Shown: piece after piece, positions 56,531 through 64,000 of the stretch | Numbering within the stretch: the first letter of the stretch is position 1 | Layout of the letters: each line of letters opens with the position of its first letter | NCBI RefSeq assembly: GCF_003114835.2 | Contig: NZ_AP025028.1 | Coordinates: 3,314,001 to 3,378,000 of the forward strand | From: Leptospira kobayashii | GTDB taxonomy: Bacteria > Spirochaetota > Leptospiria > Leptospirales > Leptospiraceae | DNA length: 64,000 bases | Reading direction: 5' to 3' | Program-made: the position numbers and the translations under genes | The notes under the pieces: model-generated | What the model was told of the DNA's origin: nothing | The model's database searches: none | The model's input: the letters and a program-made list of their open reading frames with translations, nothing else

Positions 56531-59500
56531 ATGATTAAAGATTTTATAGAAAAAGCCTTACAGTTCCGCACTTACACTCTAGTCGCGGCAATCGTCTCTG
56601 TCGTATTCGGAACCTGGGCATGGATCGATATTCGTAAAGAAGCCTACTCCGATATCGCAGACACACAGGTCAGACTTATAGCAAAATTCCCCGGAAAAGC
56701 GGCGGTAGAAGTGGAAGAAAGGGTAACCCTTCCCATTGAACGGGTATTAAATGCAATCCCGAATGTTGCCGTTAGACGATCCAGAACAATCAACGGTTTG
56801 GTGGTCTTCCAATTCGTATTCATTGACGGCACTGACGACTACTTTGCCCGTATGCGTCTTATGGAAAGAGTAAGAGATGCGGATATCCCAGACGATGTGG
56901 ATCCGTCTCTGGGGCCGATGAGTTCTCCTGTAGGTGAAATTTTCCGCTATGTAGTGGAGTCCAAAGGCAATCACACTCCTATGGAACTGAGAACCATCCA
57001 AGATTGGGTGGTTATGCCCAAGATGTTGCAGATTCCCGGAATTGCCGACGTAGTTACGTTTGGCGGTCTGCCGAAACAATTTCACATTGTAACATCCCCC
57101 GATCGTTTGATTCGTTATAAATTGACAATCAATGACGTAATCCAGGCAATCCAGGTGAACAACCTGAATACGGGAGGGAACCTGCTCCTACAGGGAGAAC
57201 AAGGTTTTCCCATCCGTTCCCTTGGTGCCATCCGGGATCCCAAACATATTGAAAACATAGTAGTTAAAGTAGTAAACGGAGTTCCCGTATTCGTCCGGGA
57301 TTTGGGGACCGTTGAAATTTCCCATCCTATTCCGAGCGGTGTCCTCGGGTATACGATCCAAAACGAACAGGAGGGATTGATCGACGTCGATTCGTCTGTC
57401 CAAGGTTTGGTGGCGATGCGCCGATGGGGTGATCCCAACGAAATGGGCGAAAGAATCCGTGCCAAAGTCAAAGAGATCAATGAAAACTATCTTCCTCCCG
57501 ATGTGACTCTCAGAACCACTTACGATCGAAGCGATTTGGTCAATTATACTCTTAGAACCATCGGTAAAACTCTGGTGGAGGGAGTGGTTGTAGTCAGTCT
57601 TGTTTTGATTTTTTTCATCGGAAGTGTCAGAGCTTCTTTGGTTGTAGTGGCCACGATTCCGTTTGCCATGTTGTTTGCATTTTTGCTTATGAATATGACA
57701 GGGATTCCTGCCAGTCTACTTTCATTAGGTGCAATTGATTTCGGAATCATAGTCGACGGTGCCGTTATCATGGTGGAAAATATCATGAGGCGCTACAGAG
57801 ATGCGTCCCCTTCCGAAAAAGAAAAAGGCATTCTTATCTTCACAAGAGATGCCGCCGCCGAAGTGGGAACCGAGATTATATTCTCGATCTTAATCATTAT
57901 CCTGGCATATTTACCTATTTTTTCTTTCGAAAGAATCGAAGGTCGTTTGTTCAAGCCGATGGCTTTCACAATTTCTTTTGCCATCTTAGGTGCATTGATT
58001 TTTGCGATGGCTGTCATTCCTGTCATCATGTCGATGTTGTATAAAAAATACTTCGAGTCGGCAAATCCCGGGCCAATCGAATGGCATAATCCTTTCTATG
58101 CCTGGGTAGAAGTAAAATATGAAAAACTGATCGGATATATAGTAGACCGTTCCAAAAAAGTAGTCACATATACATTTACGGTTGTTACGATACTGCTCGG
58201 AGTCGGGATGTACAGTCTCGGTACCGAATTTCTTCCCGAAATGGATGAGGGTGGATTCAACATTCGTATCTTTTTTCCCGTAGGGATTTCCTTACCCGAA
58301 TCCCGCAAATTCATTCCTAAAATCAGAGAGACCATTTATAAGAATGAACAAGTCAACGTAGTTCTTTCCCAATTGGGGAGAAACGATGACGGAACAGATC
58401 CACTTCCACCAAACCGACTTGAGGTGCTCATCGGCTTAAAAGATTATAACGATTGGCAGGAAAAGATTACCAAACAGGAACTTTTGCTTCGTATGAAAAA
58501 CGACTTGGAAGCGACTCTTCCGGGTTGTAGAATCAGTTTTTCCCAGCCGATTATGGATAACCTTTCCGAGGCCATCATGGGAACCATTGCCGACTTGGCG
58601 GTATTTGTTGCCGGAGATGATCTCAAGGTGATGCGCCAAATCGGAAACGAAGTCTTGGATATCGTTAAGGACATGAAAGGTGCCAGCGAATACGGAATTG
58701 AGCAAGAAGCGGAAAGTCCTCAATTAACTATAAAAATCGATCGCGAAGCAGCCGCTCGTTTCGGAATCAACGTAAGTGATATTCAACAAATGATTGAAGC
58801 CGCGATCGGGATGCAGAGAGTCAGTACTCTTTACGAAGGTCCTTCCGACATTCCCCCAAAAACACCTGCTAGATTTGGTATCGTAGTTAGATTCTCCAAA
58901 GACTATAGAGCTTCTCAAAAAGCGATTGAGAACATGCCGATCATTTCTCCGAAAGGAGAAAGGATTCCGCTTTCGGAACTGGCAAAGATCAGTCTGGAAG
59001 ACGGGCCGACTATGATCTTTCGCCAAGAAGGAAGAAGAAATATTACCGTTAGAACCAATATCCGCGGAAGAGACCAAGGCGGTTTTGTTGCGGAACTGCA
59101 AAAAAAGGTAAAACAAAAGATCAAATTGCCGGAAGGCTATCAAATCAAATTCGGCGGCCAGTATGAAAACCTATCCCGTGTAGGAACGAAACTCGCCATC
59201 GTGATTCCGATTACGATTCTAATCATATTTGGCGTTCTATTTATGTTGTATCGCAATTTAAAGTATGTCTATGTTGCACTTGCTTGTATCCCTCTTTCGT
59301 TAGTCGGGGGAATCTATGCATTATTATTCCGAGGATACTACTTCAACGTATCAGGTGGGGTAGGATTTATATCCCTCTTCGGAATCGCAACGATGGCCGG
59401 TGTACTTTTTGTATCCAGAACCAACCATCTACTCATCGATGAGCCGACGATTTCCACAAAACTTGCAGTAAGTAAAGCAGCGGTAATCCAACTTCGACCT

Positions 59501-59818
59501 ATGTTAATGACTATGTTGTTGGCATTACTCGGCCTTATTCCTGCTACCTTAGGAACAGGTGTGGGTTCGGATGTGCAAAGGCCTCTTGCTACTGTGATCG
59601 TAGGAGGTCTTTTCTCCGCCATGTGTTTGGTGTTAACTGTATTGCCTTCTTTGTATCTGATGGTAGTCGGAGAAAGAAACAAAACGGACGCTTCCACACT
59701 TTATCCGCGCACTTCCAGCTTTAACTCGTTTAAAGAAAATTACGATTATGAAGAAGAAGAGTCCGTCTCGGAACAAAAGAAAACGAAAAAAGGTTCGAAT
59801 AAAAAGAAAACGAAATAA
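56531..59818 (+). CDS. czcA: Heavy-metal RND efflux pump, CzcA type
   Basis: Proton-driven inner-membrane pump with 12 helices and two large periplasmic loops. The helix-4 motif [22 protein letters not shown] is the HME-RND signature; its DFG...DGAV form is that of Zn/Co/Cd/Ni exporters, not the Cu/Ag CusA form. [30 protein letters not shown] and GQYENL also match. A Lys/Glu-rich C-terminal tail of about 30 residues is an addition. Followed by a strong terminator. Confidence 0.95.
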   Translation: MIKDFIEKALQFRTYTLVAAIVSVVFGTWAWIDIRKEAYSDIADTQVRLIAKFPGKAAVEVEERVTLPIERVLNAIPNVAVRRSRTINGLVVFQFVFIDGTDDYFARMRLMERVRDADIPDDVDPSLGPMSSPVGEIFRYVVESKGNHTPMELRTIQDWVVMPKMLQIPGIADVVTFGGLPKQFHIVTSPDRLIRYKLTINDVIQAIQVNNLNTGGNLLLQGEQGFPIRSLGAIRDPKHIENIVVKVVNGVPVFVRDLGTVEISHPIPSGVLGYTIQNEQEGLIDVDSSVQGLVAMRRWGDPNEMGERIRAKVKEINENYLPPDVTLRTTYDRSDLVNYTLRTIGKTLVEGVVVVSLVLIFFIGSVRASLVVVATIPFAMLFAFLLMNMTGIPASLLSLGAIDFGIIVDGAVIMVENIMRRYRDASPSEKEKGILIFTRDAAAEVGTEIIFSILIIILAYLPIFSFERIEGRLFKPMAFTISFAILGALIFAMAVIPVIMSMLYKKYFESANPGPIEWHNPFYAWVEVKYEKLIGYIVDRSKKVVTYTFTVVTILLGVGMYSLGTEFLPEMDEGGFNIRIFFPVGISLPESRKFIPKIRETIYKNEQVNVVLSQLGRNDDGTDPLPPNRLEVLIGLKDYNDWQEKITKQELLLRMKNDLEATLPGCRISFSQPIMDNLSEAIMGTIADLAVFVAGDDLKVMRQIGNEVLDIVKDMKGASEYGIEQEAESPQLTIKIDREAAARFGINVSDIQQMIEAAIGMQRVSTLYEGPSDIPPKTPARFGIVVRFSKDYRASQKAIENMPIISPKGERIPLSELAKISLEDGPTMIFRQEGRRNITVRTNIRGRDQGGFVAELQKKVKQKIKLPEGYQIKFGGQYENLSRVGTKLAIVIPITILIIFGVLFMLYRNLKYVYVALACIPLSLVGGIYALLFRGYYFNVSGGVGFISLFGIATMAGVLFVSRTNHLLIDEPTISTKLAVSKAAVIQLRPMLMTMLLALLGLIPATLGTGVGSDVQRPLATVIVGGLFSAMCLVLTVLPSLYLMVVGERNKTDASTLYPRTSSFNSFKENYDYEEEESVSEQKKTKKGSNKKKTK

Positions 59819-59849
59819 GCTAAAACTATTTTCTCCTATAATTCAAGTG

Positions 59850-59890
59850 ATCCATGATGGAAGAAGCCAACTTCCATCATGGATTTTTAT
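59850..59890 (+). terminator. Rho-independent terminator after czcA
   Basis: A perfect 14-bp stem ATCCATGATGGAAG / CTTCCATCATGGAT (59850-59863, 59871-59884) with a 7-nt loop runs into TTTTTATTT. It ends the efflux operon and may also stop the convergent porin transcript. Confidence 0.88.
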
Positions 59891-61108
59891 TTATAACTTC
59901 ATACTGAAAGCTACTACGAAAAAATCTTCCTTCTTGGAAGTTTGTCCGTTTCTATATTCAAAAATGGAATCGGCGGATCTTCTGTAATTGTATTCGAATC
60001 TTAAAAGTGCGGGTTCCCAGGATAACAAATCGAGAGTCGCCGTATAACCGTTAGACATAAATCCATGTCTTGTTCCTGTCTGAGCCATCACCTGTTTCGG
60101 ATCGTAAAACCGCTCCACCCGGAAACTCAAACGATACGCTGGGTCCCATTTGAAACTGACCCAAAACGTCCCATGATACCAATGACGAAATGCCTTCGCT
60201 TCCGAATCTTTGTAAATCGGATTCTGAGAGTCCCAAACATTCCACCAAGGCTCATACAATAGACTCTGCTTCGCTTTCTGGGCGCCTGCATCAAAACTAC
60301 CTGCAAGAGACATCCATTCCAAAGCATGCCATTCCAATATCGTATTATTATAAAGTCTTAATTGTTTTCGTTCGTTGTCCGGTGCTTCATTTCCCCCGAA
60401 CTGATTTACGATCAAAGTCAAACTCGGTGTGAATTTATACTTCCATTGAAGTCCCAAAGACTTGTCCCGATTATTCTCCGTTATATTTTGCCATCCGTTC
60501 ATCACGTGAAACTGCATAGAAAATTTATTTGTAAACTCATGAGAGACGCGAACTCCCGTGGAGTAATAAGGAACATAGTCAAGTGCATAAGCCCGGGTGT
60601 AATTCCAATTCAAATGGGAGATCCAAGACTCGAATCCGATATGTCCGAAATAAATCCCTCCGTCCACCCAGGTTTTATCCGCCAAACGAAACCCGACATA
60701 CGCTTCCTGAAGATTGCGAACACCCAATTGATTGGAGCCAGTATCCTTTGTAGGTTCGGACGAATAATTCGTATTTACGGAAGTTCCGTATTGCAGCGCA
60801 AGCCTGCCTCTGTATTTTTCTTCGTCCACTTTCATATCAATATAAGCCAGATTGACATTGAACTCCTGGTTACGAACTCCTTGGGTCGTATATTTTCGTT
60901 CCGTGGCTTTGGGTAGGTTATTATTGTACAGATAATAAGAATCGATAAAGCCGCCAAACTTGAGTGATTTGGGCAAAGAAACAGTCTGCACAGGCTCTTC
61001 TTTTTTTTCCTTCGGCGGTTCCAAGTCCTTGTCTTCCGCATACACAGCGAATGCAAATAGGAATAATATAAGAGAATATAGTTTTGTTTTGAACATAAAT
61101 GTTAGCAT
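59891..61108 (-). CDS. Outer-membrane beta-barrel porin (BBP2/OmpL-like)
   Basis: A signal peptide (LILFLFAFAVYAED) is followed by a Lys/Glu-rich linker and a long series of amphipathic strands beginning SLKFGGFIDSYYLYNNN, which is the opening of beta-barrel porin-2 family proteins. The C-terminal strand ends FFVVAFSMKL. Family members are poorly known channels. ATG 61108 is the first start; ATG 61096 would also give a good signal peptide. Convergent with czcA. Confidence 0.82.
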   Translation of the reverse strand: MLTFMFKTKLYSLILFLFAFAVYAEDKDLEPPKEKKEEPVQTVSLPKSLKFGGFIDSYYLYNNNLPKATERKYTTQGVRNQEFNVNLAYIDMKVDEEKYRGRLALQYGTSVNTNYSSEPTKDTGSNQLGVRNLQEAYVGFRLADKTWVDGGIYFGHIGFESWISHLNWNYTRAYALDYVPYYSTGVRVSHEFTNKFSMQFHVMNGWQNITENNRDKSLGLQWKYKFTPSLTLIVNQFGGNEAPDNERKQLRLYNNTILEWHALEWMSLAGSFDAGAQKAKQSLLYEPWWNVWDSQNPIYKDSEAKAFRHWYHGTFWVSFKWDPAYRLSFRVERFYDPKQVMAQTGTRHGFMSNGYTATLDLLSWEPALLRFEYNYRRSADSIFEYRNGQTSKKEDFFVVAFSMKL

Positions 61109-61175
61109 AAAGCAAATTTTTCAACCGGACAAGAGCGCAAGTATTAAGAGGCGCTCTTATTTGATTAAGATTTTA

Positions 61176-61583
61176 TTATTTTGCTTTCAATGCAGCTTTG
61201 ATTTCAGCAGGGAAATCTTTTAATTCTTCCGGTATGAGAAGGATTTTTTTTCTAAATTTGTCTTTATAATCTTTTTTGAATTTAACATGGCAGGACTTGC
61301 AAGTATCTTCCGGTTTTCCGACGGCTAACTTTGCATCGATGATTTCCTTCCATTCTTTCTGTTGATCCGTGGGAGCAAGAGAAGGAATATGCTCCAAAAT
61401 TTTATTTAAGTAATCCGCATTTCCTTTTTTATCGTACAGCTTGGTTGCAGGCTTTGTATAATCCTCCATAAAATCATGAAGGTTCATTTCCATGCCGGAA
61501 GTATTTTTATTTTTTTCAGAGTGGAGAACCACAGTGAAAGATAGGCATGCAAACAAAATAGAAAGAGTAATTTGCAATTTCAT
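61176..61583 (-). CDS. Exported c-type cytochrome, class II-like
   Basis: About 135 residues with a signal peptide (TLSILFACLSFTVVLHS). One haem c site, CKSCH, lies near the C-terminus followed by KFKKDYKDKFRKK, the position and basic context of class II cytochromes c (c' and c-556 four-helix bundles). The preceding helices fit. No oxidase or nitrate system is adjacent. Starts 30 nt after the DUF455 gene stop on the same strand; ATG 61583 used as it directly precedes the signal peptide. Confidence 0.8.
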   Translation of the reverse strand: MKLQITLSILFACLSFTVVLHSEKNKNTSGMEMNLHDFMEDYTKPATKLYDKKGNADYLNKILEHIPSLAPTDQQKEWKEIIDAKLAVGKPEDTCKSCHVKFKKDYKDKFRKKILLIPEELKDFPAEIKAALKAK

Positions 61584-61612
61584 TCTTAGTCTCCGATAGG
61601 TGTCCAAATAAT

Positions 61613-62491
61613 CTATCCTGAGAGGTGCGTCTTAGGCAAGTCGGATTTTTTCCAAACGGTTTCATCCAATGAGAATCGTTCTAAAATCCGATGATTCACT
61701 CGCGAAGTGTATTCATCCGTATAATCACCTAAGCTTTGAATAAAGGACTCGGACATCCCCGCCATCCTTCTCGTCTCGGGTATAAAATAATACCCTTTCG
61801 CTCTTCTGGGAGTGAATGGAAATTGAATCAAAGAAAGATAATAATCCCAATCCGATTTTCCTTCGGGAATCCCGTTTTGAAACACACGCATTCCCCGTTT
61901 CACATGTTTGATTTCATCTTCAAAAATCCGCATCATAATCTCCGCCGTCTCGAAATCTCCGAAATGATGGAATGCCTTTGCATACACTTGCGAATAATCC
62001 AAATTGGCTCCTTCAAAAGAAATGGATAATACCGCAGTAAACTCTTCCAAAGATTGTAGTTTAGGGATCTGTTTCCAAAATATATAATTGAGAGGGATGT
62101 CTCCGAATCCGATTCCAAAGTCGGACATTCGCTTGATATAAAGTTTGAGATGGGATTGTTCTTCTTCGATGGTTTTGATAAAACCGTATTTCACATGAAT
62201 GGGTGCGTCGGGAAAAGCAAGGATCGCCCAGGCAAAAAGTTCAATCGCCATCAATTCATGATTTGCAAAATGATGAAGAGTCAATCCCTTCGCACTGGTT
62301 TGATTCAAATGTTCCAATCTGGGAATTTTGACTTTTTTATCGGAGAAAGACAAACGATCTTCCCGGACCGGTTTTTCCATGCGGATGGGAACCAATTCTA
62401 TTTCTTCTTCCCATACCTTGAGCGGGGAAATAAGTTTATCCTCCAGGTTCGGAGAAAGTAACAAGTGCTTGGCGTAATCCGAAAGTTTCAT
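61613..62491 (-). CDS. DUF455 ferritin-like di-iron protein
   Basis: 292 residues with four-helix metal ligands readable: HHFANHELMAIELFAWA, TIEEEQSHLKLYIKRM, SFEGANLDYSQVY and RIFEDEIKHVKRGMR. The ExxH pairs are spaced as in MiaE-like/DUF455 di-iron proteins. MiaE is a tRNA hydroxylase, but the DUF455 branch has no proved reaction. Probably cotranscribed with the cytochrome gene. Confidence 0.85.
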   Translation of the reverse strand: MKLSDYAKHLLLSPNLEDKLISPLKVWEEEIELVPIRMEKPVREDRLSFSDKKVKIPRLEHLNQTSAKGLTLHHFANHELMAIELFAWAILAFPDAPIHVKYGFIKTIEEEQSHLKLYIKRMSDFGIGFGDIPLNYIFWKQIPKLQSLEEFTAVLSISFEGANLDYSQVYAKAFHHFGDFETAEIMMRIFEDEIKHVKRGMRVFQNGIPEGKSDWDYYLSLIQFPFTPRRAKGYYFIPETRRMAGMSESFIQSLGDYTDEYTSRVNHRILERFSLDETVWKKSDLPKTHLSG

Positions 62492-62598
62492 AATTCTACC
62501 AATCGATTCCGACTGCCTATGACCAAGATGGAAAATCCGATTCTTAAATAAATGATTTACTTCTTTGGAACGGAGATAGCAGATAGAAATCGTATCAC

Positions 62599-62946
62599 AT
62601 GGTTTCCCCGAAAAAAGCAGTATCTAGTTTTTATCAGGATGTATATTCTATGGTAAAAAAAGTTCCCAAAGGAAAAGTCACGACATACGGAACGATTGCC
62701 GTTCTTTTGGGAAAACCCAGAGCCGCTAGAGCGGTGGGTTACGCGTTAAATGCATTGAAAAAAAGTCAGGCCGGGACCGTACCTTGGCAAAGAGTCATCA
62801 ATGCGCAAGGCCAGATCTCTTTCAAAGGAGATGCCATACGCGCCGGTTTACAGAAACAGATTCTCATCGGTGAAAAAATAAAATTCGATGCAAACGATAC
62901 GATTGATTTGAAAAAATTCGCATGGAATCCCAAAGGTCTCTTATGA
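62599..62946 (+). CDS. atl: Alkyltransferase-like protein (ATL)
   Basis: Homologue of the DNA-binding half of O6-alkylguanine-DNA alkyltransferase. [30 protein letters not shown] is the helix-turn-helix with Arg finger region; the active site PCHRV reads PWQRV, so the acceptor Cys is Trp and no alkyl transfer can occur. ATL proteins flag O6-alkylguanine for nucleotide-excision repair. ATGA overlap joins it to thiD. Confidence 0.9.
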   Translation: MVSPKKAVSSFYQDVYSMVKKVPKGKVTTYGTIAVLLGKPRAARAVGYALNALKKSQAGTVPWQRVINAQGQISFKGDAIRAGLQKQILIGEKIKFDANDTIDLKKFAWNPKGLL

Positions 62947-63734
62947 AAAATTTCCCTATTACTCTTTCCATAGCAGGTTCCGATTCGGGAGGAGGAGCAG
63001 GTGTCCAAGCGGATCTCAAAACTTTTTCATCCTTAGGTACATTCGGAACTACCGCCTTCACTTGTTTGACGGCACAAAACCCCGACGGAGTGACCGCTAT
63101 CCATGAGATCCCTACTTCTTTTATCAAAGCACAGTTAGACGCAGTGCTTGATTATTTTCCCGTATCTGCCTGCAAAACCGGTATGTTATTCTCGGAAGAA
63201 ATCATTGATGCCGTCTGGGAAATGTTGAAATCAAAACCCGATATCAAATTGGTCGTGGATCCGGTTATGATCGCAACGAGCGGCGCCAAACTTTTGAAAG
63301 ACGATGCAATCACCGCATTGAGGGAAAAACTGATTCCCATTTCTTCCCTCATCACACCGAATCTGGACGAAGCAGCACTTCTTCTAGGCGATACTATTGC
63401 TCATCATTATGAATTGGAAAATTCAGCCAAACGCCTGTTTGATATTTTCAAGGTCCCTGTCCTTTTGAAAGGGGGGCATTTGCCAAAGGCAACCGAAGCC
63501 ATCGACATACTCTTCGACGGAACCTCTATTTATAATTTCAAAAAACCTTTTTTAAAAGAAAGAAATACGCATGGTACAGGCTGTACCTTTTCTTCCGCTA
63601 TCACAGCATATCTTGCTCATGGACTCAGTTTGCCGGAAGCAGTAGGTCACGCGAAAGAATACATTCATAATGCGATTGAAGATTCGATTCAGACGGGTCC
63701 GACAACCCATCTGAATCATTTTCCGGACAACTGA
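62943..63734 (+). CDS. thiD: Hydroxymethylpyrimidine (phosphate) kinase
   Basis: Thiamine pathway kinase for HMP and [64 protein letters not shown] and [19 protein letters not shown] (anion hole and catalytic Asp/Cys region) are all standard. ATG 62943 overlaps the ATL stop as ATGA; a longer frame from 62922 is not needed. No other thi gene lies in the window. Confidence 0.95.
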   Translation: MKNFPITLSIAGSDSGGGAGVQADLKTFSSLGTFGTTAFTCLTAQNPDGVTAIHEIPTSFIKAQLDAVLDYFPVSACKTGMLFSEEIIDAVWEMLKSKPDIKLVVDPVMIATSGAKLLKDDAITALREKLIPISSLITPNLDEAALLLGDTIAHHYELENSAKRLFDIFKVPVLLKGGHLPKATEAIDILFDGTSIYNFKKPFLKERNTHGTGCTFSSAITAYLAHGLSLPEAVGHAKEYIHNAIEDSIQTGPTTHLNHFPDN

Positions 63735-63768
63735 AGTTAAACGAAGCATCAGAAAAGCCGGATGAAAT

Positions 63769-64000
63769 GGGCAAAAAGCCGAACTTATTTTAAAAATTTT
63801 CGTTCAATTTCTAAAGTACGACGACAAAATTAGGAGTTTATAGTAAGAGGAACACATTGGGTGGCGGGTCTAGTTCCCCACCCAAATCAGGGCGGGGATA
63901 CCAGAATAAAATCCAATACTGAGCGAAGAAATATTCAAAGAATCATCAGAGGAGCTGATCTTAAGGCGCAGGGATACAAATACACCACCTAATGTCTAAT
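63769..64000 (-). repeat. Intergenic mosaic repeat, copy D (inverted, diverged)
   Basis: Read on the minus strand it begins ATTAGACATTA at the window end, then GATCAGCTCCTCTGATGATT, CTTTGAATATTTCTTCGCT, TATTGG, CCCCGCCCTGATTTGGGTGG and ends GTTCGGCTTTTTGCCC. It shares with copy C the internal block missing in A and B, but is more diverged in the C/G hairpin. It starts 35 nt after thiD and may continue beyond the window. Confidence 0.6.

Noticed and set aside
1..64000. tRNA, rRNA, CRISPR, insertion sequences, prophage
   Set aside because: No cloverleaf, no regularly spaced repeats, no transposase, integrase or phage structural motifs were found; the only dispersed repeats are the non-coding mosaic family.

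Overview
The window looks like chromosomal DNA of a Leptospira-type spirochaete. The grounds are moderately AT-rich coding, many short lipoproteins with loose spirochaetal lipoboxes, a FliD gene beside a helical flagellar partner, class III cyclases with 7TM/GAF sensor parts, an OmpL-like beta-barrel porin, secreted ankyrin proteins, and no rRNA, tRNA, insertion sequence, phage or CRISPR. Genus is inference from gene content; no marker gene here proves it.

Left part (1-24 kb). A minus-strand cluster encodes an exported repeat protein cut by the window edge, a bifunctional class A penicillin-binding protein with a cytosolic zinc-ribbon-like N-terminus, a ChaN-like protein and an exported glutathione peroxidase. 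A plus-strand pair follows: a nucleoside-phosphorylase-like protein and a spore-photoproduct-lyase-like radical SAM protein. Next are two tandem cyclase genes, the first with a degenerate catalytic domain and the second intact. A LuxR-type regulator then heads a block with an M23 endopeptidase, a secreted ankyrin protein and two overlapping single-domain cyclic-nucleotide-binding proteins. A five-gene minus-strand operon (alkC-like, two lipoproteins, esterase, SDR) is joined by overlapping or abutting stop and start codons.

Middle (24-46 kb). An MFS exporter, a DUF2721 protein and dusC precede a hydroxyacyl-CoA dehydrogenase/SCP2-type thiolase pair. A PAS hybrid histidine kinase overlaps a REC-EAL phosphodiesterase, and a SpoIIE-type phosphatase with C-terminal TPRs follows. 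Then come a GPH-type symporter, small lipoproteins (one preceded by a 58-codon gene on the minus strand), an acyltransferase, dapF, a methyltransferase, a Uma2 protein, a HAD hydrolase and the fliD pair.

Right part (46-64 kb). This holds ppk, a GlcD-type FAD oxidase and a GNAT-nitrilase fusion. After two small exported proteins comes a CzcCBA-type heavy-metal efflux operon. Just upstream of czcC, and overlapping its start, is a 14-codon His-rich open frame whose strong ribosome-binding site can be hidden in a hairpin. The window ends with a porin, a class II-like c-type cytochrome, a DUF455 ferritin-like protein, an alkyltransferase-like protein and thiD.

At least four copies of a mosaic intergenic repeat family, in both orientations, sit directly behind genes at 24.4, 29.5, 51.8 and 63.8 kb. 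The strongest candidates for undescribed biology are the czc leader, the active/degenerate cyclase pair with nearby cyclic-nucleotide-binding proteins, the lyase-like protein that lacks the usual hydrogen-donor cysteine, and the repeat family.
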